Source of the DNA: Caldifarciminota bacterium | GTDB lineage: Bacteria > Hydrothermota > 32-111 > QNBC01 | Length of the DNA stretch: 7,444 bases | Assembly (NCBI GenBank): GCA_023132105.1 | Contig: JAGLYS010000043.1 | Span: 1 to 7,444 of the forward strand | Reading direction: 5' to 3' | Shown here: in pieces, positions 6,105 through 7,444 of the stretch | Numbering within the stretch: the first letter of the stretch is position 1 | How the letters are laid out: the number at the start of each line of letters is the position of its first letter | Translations under genes and position numbers: made by a program | The notes under the pieces: model-generated | Seen by the model: the letters and a program-made list of their open reading frames with translations, nothing else | Told to the model about the DNA's origin: nothing | The model's database searches: none

Positions 6105-6543
6105 TTGTGCCTCCTTCAATTTTCTTTAAACATTCTTTACATATACCCTTAAAATAAATATGATGTTCTATTATCCTGTTTCCACATACATCCTTTTTCT
6201 TAAACAAATCACAATTGGGTTCAACATCTATCAATTTACCACATCTGATACATTTAAAATGAGCATGAGCTTCCCCCTTTATATCATATCTTAACTCATT
6301 ATCTTCTATTGTTAATCCTACTACTATCCCCTTTTTTATAAACAGACTAATTGTATTATAAACGGTTGTCTTTGAGAGTATTGGGATCTTTCTGAAAAGT
6401 TTAGAGTATATTTCATCAACAGTAGGATGACTCTTGTACTTCACAAGATATTCGAATATTTTAATCCTATGTACAGATGGTTGTATTCCATTGTCTTTCA
6501 GATATGCTGCAATATCATTAATATTATATTTTAATTTTTCCAT
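6094..6543 (-). CDS. perR: PerR-type peroxide-sensing Fur-family repressor
   Basis: A 149-residue DNA-binding regulator, the usual Fur-family length. The winged helix occupies about residues 8-85, with the recognition helix in SKTTVYNTISLF (57-68). The C-terminal dimerisation and metal domain follows. The five metal-sensing ligands of Bacillus PerR align as H39, D87, H93, H95 and D106; an Asp rather than Glu at the last place favours PerR over Fur. Structural zinc would be bound by C98/C101 and C135/C138. Two further cysteines (C111, C120) are not part of the classic set. The start at 6543 is preceded by an in-frame stop nine codons upstream (TAA within 6565-6567) and has no clear Shine-Dalgarno, so expression may depend on the message from the rubrerythrin gene 26 bp upstream. 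Likely role: repress the surrounding operon until peroxide oxidises it. No operator was identified. Confidence 0.9.
   Translation of the reverse strand: MEKLKYNINDIAAYLKDNGIQPSVHRIKIFEYLVKYKSHPTVDEIYSKLFRKIPILSKTTVYNTISLFIKKGIVVGLTIEDNELRYDIKGEAHAHFKCIRCGKLIDVEPNCDLFKKKDVCGNRIIEHHIYFKGICKECLKKIEGGTNGN
6110..6116 (-). promoter_or_regulatory. Ribosome binding site deciding the fprA start
   Basis: AAGGAGG on the minus strand lies five bases upstream of the ATG at 6104 and inside the last codons of perR. It supports the ATG over the upstream in-frame TTG at 6119, which overlaps this site's position and would have no such site itself. Its location within perR suggests coupling of the two genes. 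Confidence 0.85.
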
Positions 6544-6569
6544 CTTGAATATAACAATATGGTTTTACA

Positions 6570-7145
6570 TTAGTAATTCTCCGATAGAAGTTCAAAATAT
6601 GCTTGTGGATGGTAACATGCCGGACATTTCTGCGGTGGTTCCATTCCTTCATATATAAAACCACAATTACTGCAACGCCAGATTGCAATCTCATCTTTTT
6701 TAAATACCTTATCATTTTCTATATTCCTAATTAAATCGTTATATCTTTTTTCATGCTGTTTTTCTGCGACTGCAATCGATCTACATACCGAAGCGATTTC
6801 ATCAAATCCCTCTTCTTCGGCCACATTAGCAAATTCAGGATACATCTCCGTATGTTCATAATGCTCTCCACCAGCTGATTCTTTCAGATTTTCTAATGTT
6901 GTACCGATTTTCCCGGCTGGAAAAGCAGCTGTTATTTCTACTTCACCACCTTCAAGGAATTTAAAAAGCCGTTTTGCATGTTCTTTTTCATTCTCTGCGG
7001 TTTCCGAGAATATATTCATTATCTGCACATACCCGTCTTTCTTTGCCTGTTTTGCAAAATATGTATATCTGTTCCTTGCTTGTGATTCGCCGGCAAATGC
7101 AGTTAATAGATTTTTTTCGGTTTTTGTTCCTTTCAAACTTTTCAT
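6570..7145 (-). CDS. rbr: Rubrerythrin
   Basis: A cytoplasmic peroxide-reducing (NADH-linked, via rubredoxin-type electron carriers) non-haem iron protein of 191 residues, the classic rubrerythrin length. The ferritin-like four-helix domain (about 1-145) carries di-iron ligands E20 (FAGESQAR), E53 and H56 (ENEKEH), E94 and E97 (GEHYEHTEMYPEFA), and E128 and H131 (AEKQH). The C-terminal rubredoxin-like domain has a [Fe(SCys)4] site from C158/C161 (RCSNCG) and C174/C177 (KCPACYHP). The arrangement is the standard order, not the reversed one. The ATG has AAGGAG five bases upstream (7151-7156). The gene follows the superoxide reductase after 117 bp and precedes perR by 26 bp. It would remove the hydrogen peroxide made by superoxide reductase. 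Identity is near certain. Confidence 0.97.
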   Translation of the reverse strand: MKSLKGTKTEKNLLTAFAGESQARNRYTYFAKQAKKDGYVQIMNIFSETAENEKEHAKRLFKFLEGGEVEITAAFPAGKIGTTLENLKESAGGEHYEHTEMYPEFANVAEEEGFDEIASVCRSIAVAEKQHEKRYNDLIRNIENDKVFKKDEIAIWRCSNCGFIYEGMEPPQKCPACYHPQAYFELLSENY

Positions 7146-7190
7146 ATATACTCCTTTCCTATTTTTTTTGTTAAATAACGGATTTTTTAT

Positions 7191-7205
7191 GGGGATTTAT
7201 TCCCC
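7191..7205. other. Small hairpin between superoxide reductase and rubrerythrin genes
   Basis: GGGGA (7191-7195) pairs with TCCCC (7201-7205) around a five-base loop, within the 117-bp gap between the two genes. On the minus strand it is followed by ATAAAAAATCC, not a T-run, so it is a poor terminator. It may stabilise or process the message. No clear promoter or PerR box was found in 7146-7262, which favours read-through transcription from the superoxide reductase gene. Confidence 0.35.
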
Positions 7206-7262
7206 GCTCCTTTTTAAAGCCATTGCTTCTTCCATTCTTTGACTTATTACATTTCCACTTCC

Positions 7263-7444
7263 TTATAGCTTCCACAATTTGTGAATATTACAATATTCTC
7301 TTACTGTAATCTCCTGTCCTTTTATAGGAAAAAATGCTACAGGGGCATCTCCGGGCTTCAAGAATTCTCTATATGCCTTTCCATCAACAATTATCTCAAT
7401 CCATTCTATATAATGTTGCTCTTCCATTGGGTGTGGAACACTAC
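7263..7444 (-). CDS. Superoxide reductase (desulfoferrodoxin/neelaredoxin), 3' part
   Basis: Reading the minus strand from the window edge gives 59 residues ending at TAA (7263-7265). The N-terminal part lies outside. The visible part holds HPMEEQHYIEW, which supplies two equatorial histidine ligands six residues apart, and REYCNIHNLWK, which supplies the axial cysteine and another histidine (C-x-x-H) of the square-pyramidal Fe(His)4Cys centre. The first conserved Glu-Lys-His region is not visible, so it cannot be told whether a desulforedoxin-like N-terminal domain is present. The residue after the last ligand is Asn where family members usually have Gly. The enzyme reduces superoxide to hydrogen peroxide without making oxygen. 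That peroxide is a substrate for the rubrerythrin encoded next, and the two genes are probably co-transcribed. Confidence 0.93.
   Translation of the reverse strand, partial: SVPHPMEEQHYIEWIEIIVDGKAYREFLKPGDAPVAFFPIKGQEITVREYCNIHKLWKL

Noticed and set aside
6105..6119. TTG start giving fprA five extra residues
   Set aside because: The ATG at 6104 has an ideal AAGGAGG five bases upstream, and family numbering of the iron ligands (H79, E81, D83, H146, D165) fits that start. The TTG lacks a ribosome site.
6524..6715. Minus-strand 63-codon open frame spanning the rubrerythrin end and the perR start
   Set aside because: It is out of frame with both real genes and overlaps the rubredoxin domain coding region. 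Its composition is that of a shadow frame.

Overview
The window reads as chromosomal DNA of an AT-rich, anaerobic, probably Gram-negative bacterium. Two features suggest this. One is a compact oxygen/peroxide/superoxide defence gene set of the kind found in strict anaerobes. The other is a very large secreted gingipain-like (family C25) cysteine peptidase ending in a FlgD/Por-secretion-like beta-sandwich, an architecture seen in the Bacteroidetes/FCB group and in several uncultured candidate phyla. A finer taxonomic call is not possible from the sequence alone. Every convincing gene lies on the minus strand.

Layout, right to left in the direction of transcription. Positions 7444-7263 hold the 3' end of a superoxide reductase gene that enters from outside the window. 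Next come a 191-residue rubrerythrin (7145-6570), a PerR-type Fur-family peroxide sensor (6543-6094) and an FprA/ROO A-type flavodiiron protein (6104-4920). The last two overlap by 11 bp. Together these would dispose of superoxide (SOR), peroxide (rubrerythrin) and oxygen or nitric oxide (FprA), under the likely control of PerR. No dedicated rubredoxin or PerR operator was recognised in the visible part.

A 388-bp repeat-rich gap (4532-4919) separates this operon from the 1255-residue C25 peptidase gene (4531-764). That gene has its own strong Shine-Dalgarno site, a candidate promoter, and a strong intrinsic terminator just after its stop codon.

Positions 1-760 contain no gene. The stretch is a pile-up of different repeat and hairpin elements: ATTCGTG-rich modules, a GTCTGATGTCT-type short repeat, at least two dispersed-palindrome-like hairpins, an ATTCC/GGAAT dyad, an ATTCACAATT-type repeat and a TTCC microsatellite. 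Several of these modules recur upstream of the peptidase gene in the opposite orientation and in the same order read towards the gene, so the gene sits between imperfect composite inverted repeats. This bracketed arrangement is the most unusual structural signal in the window.
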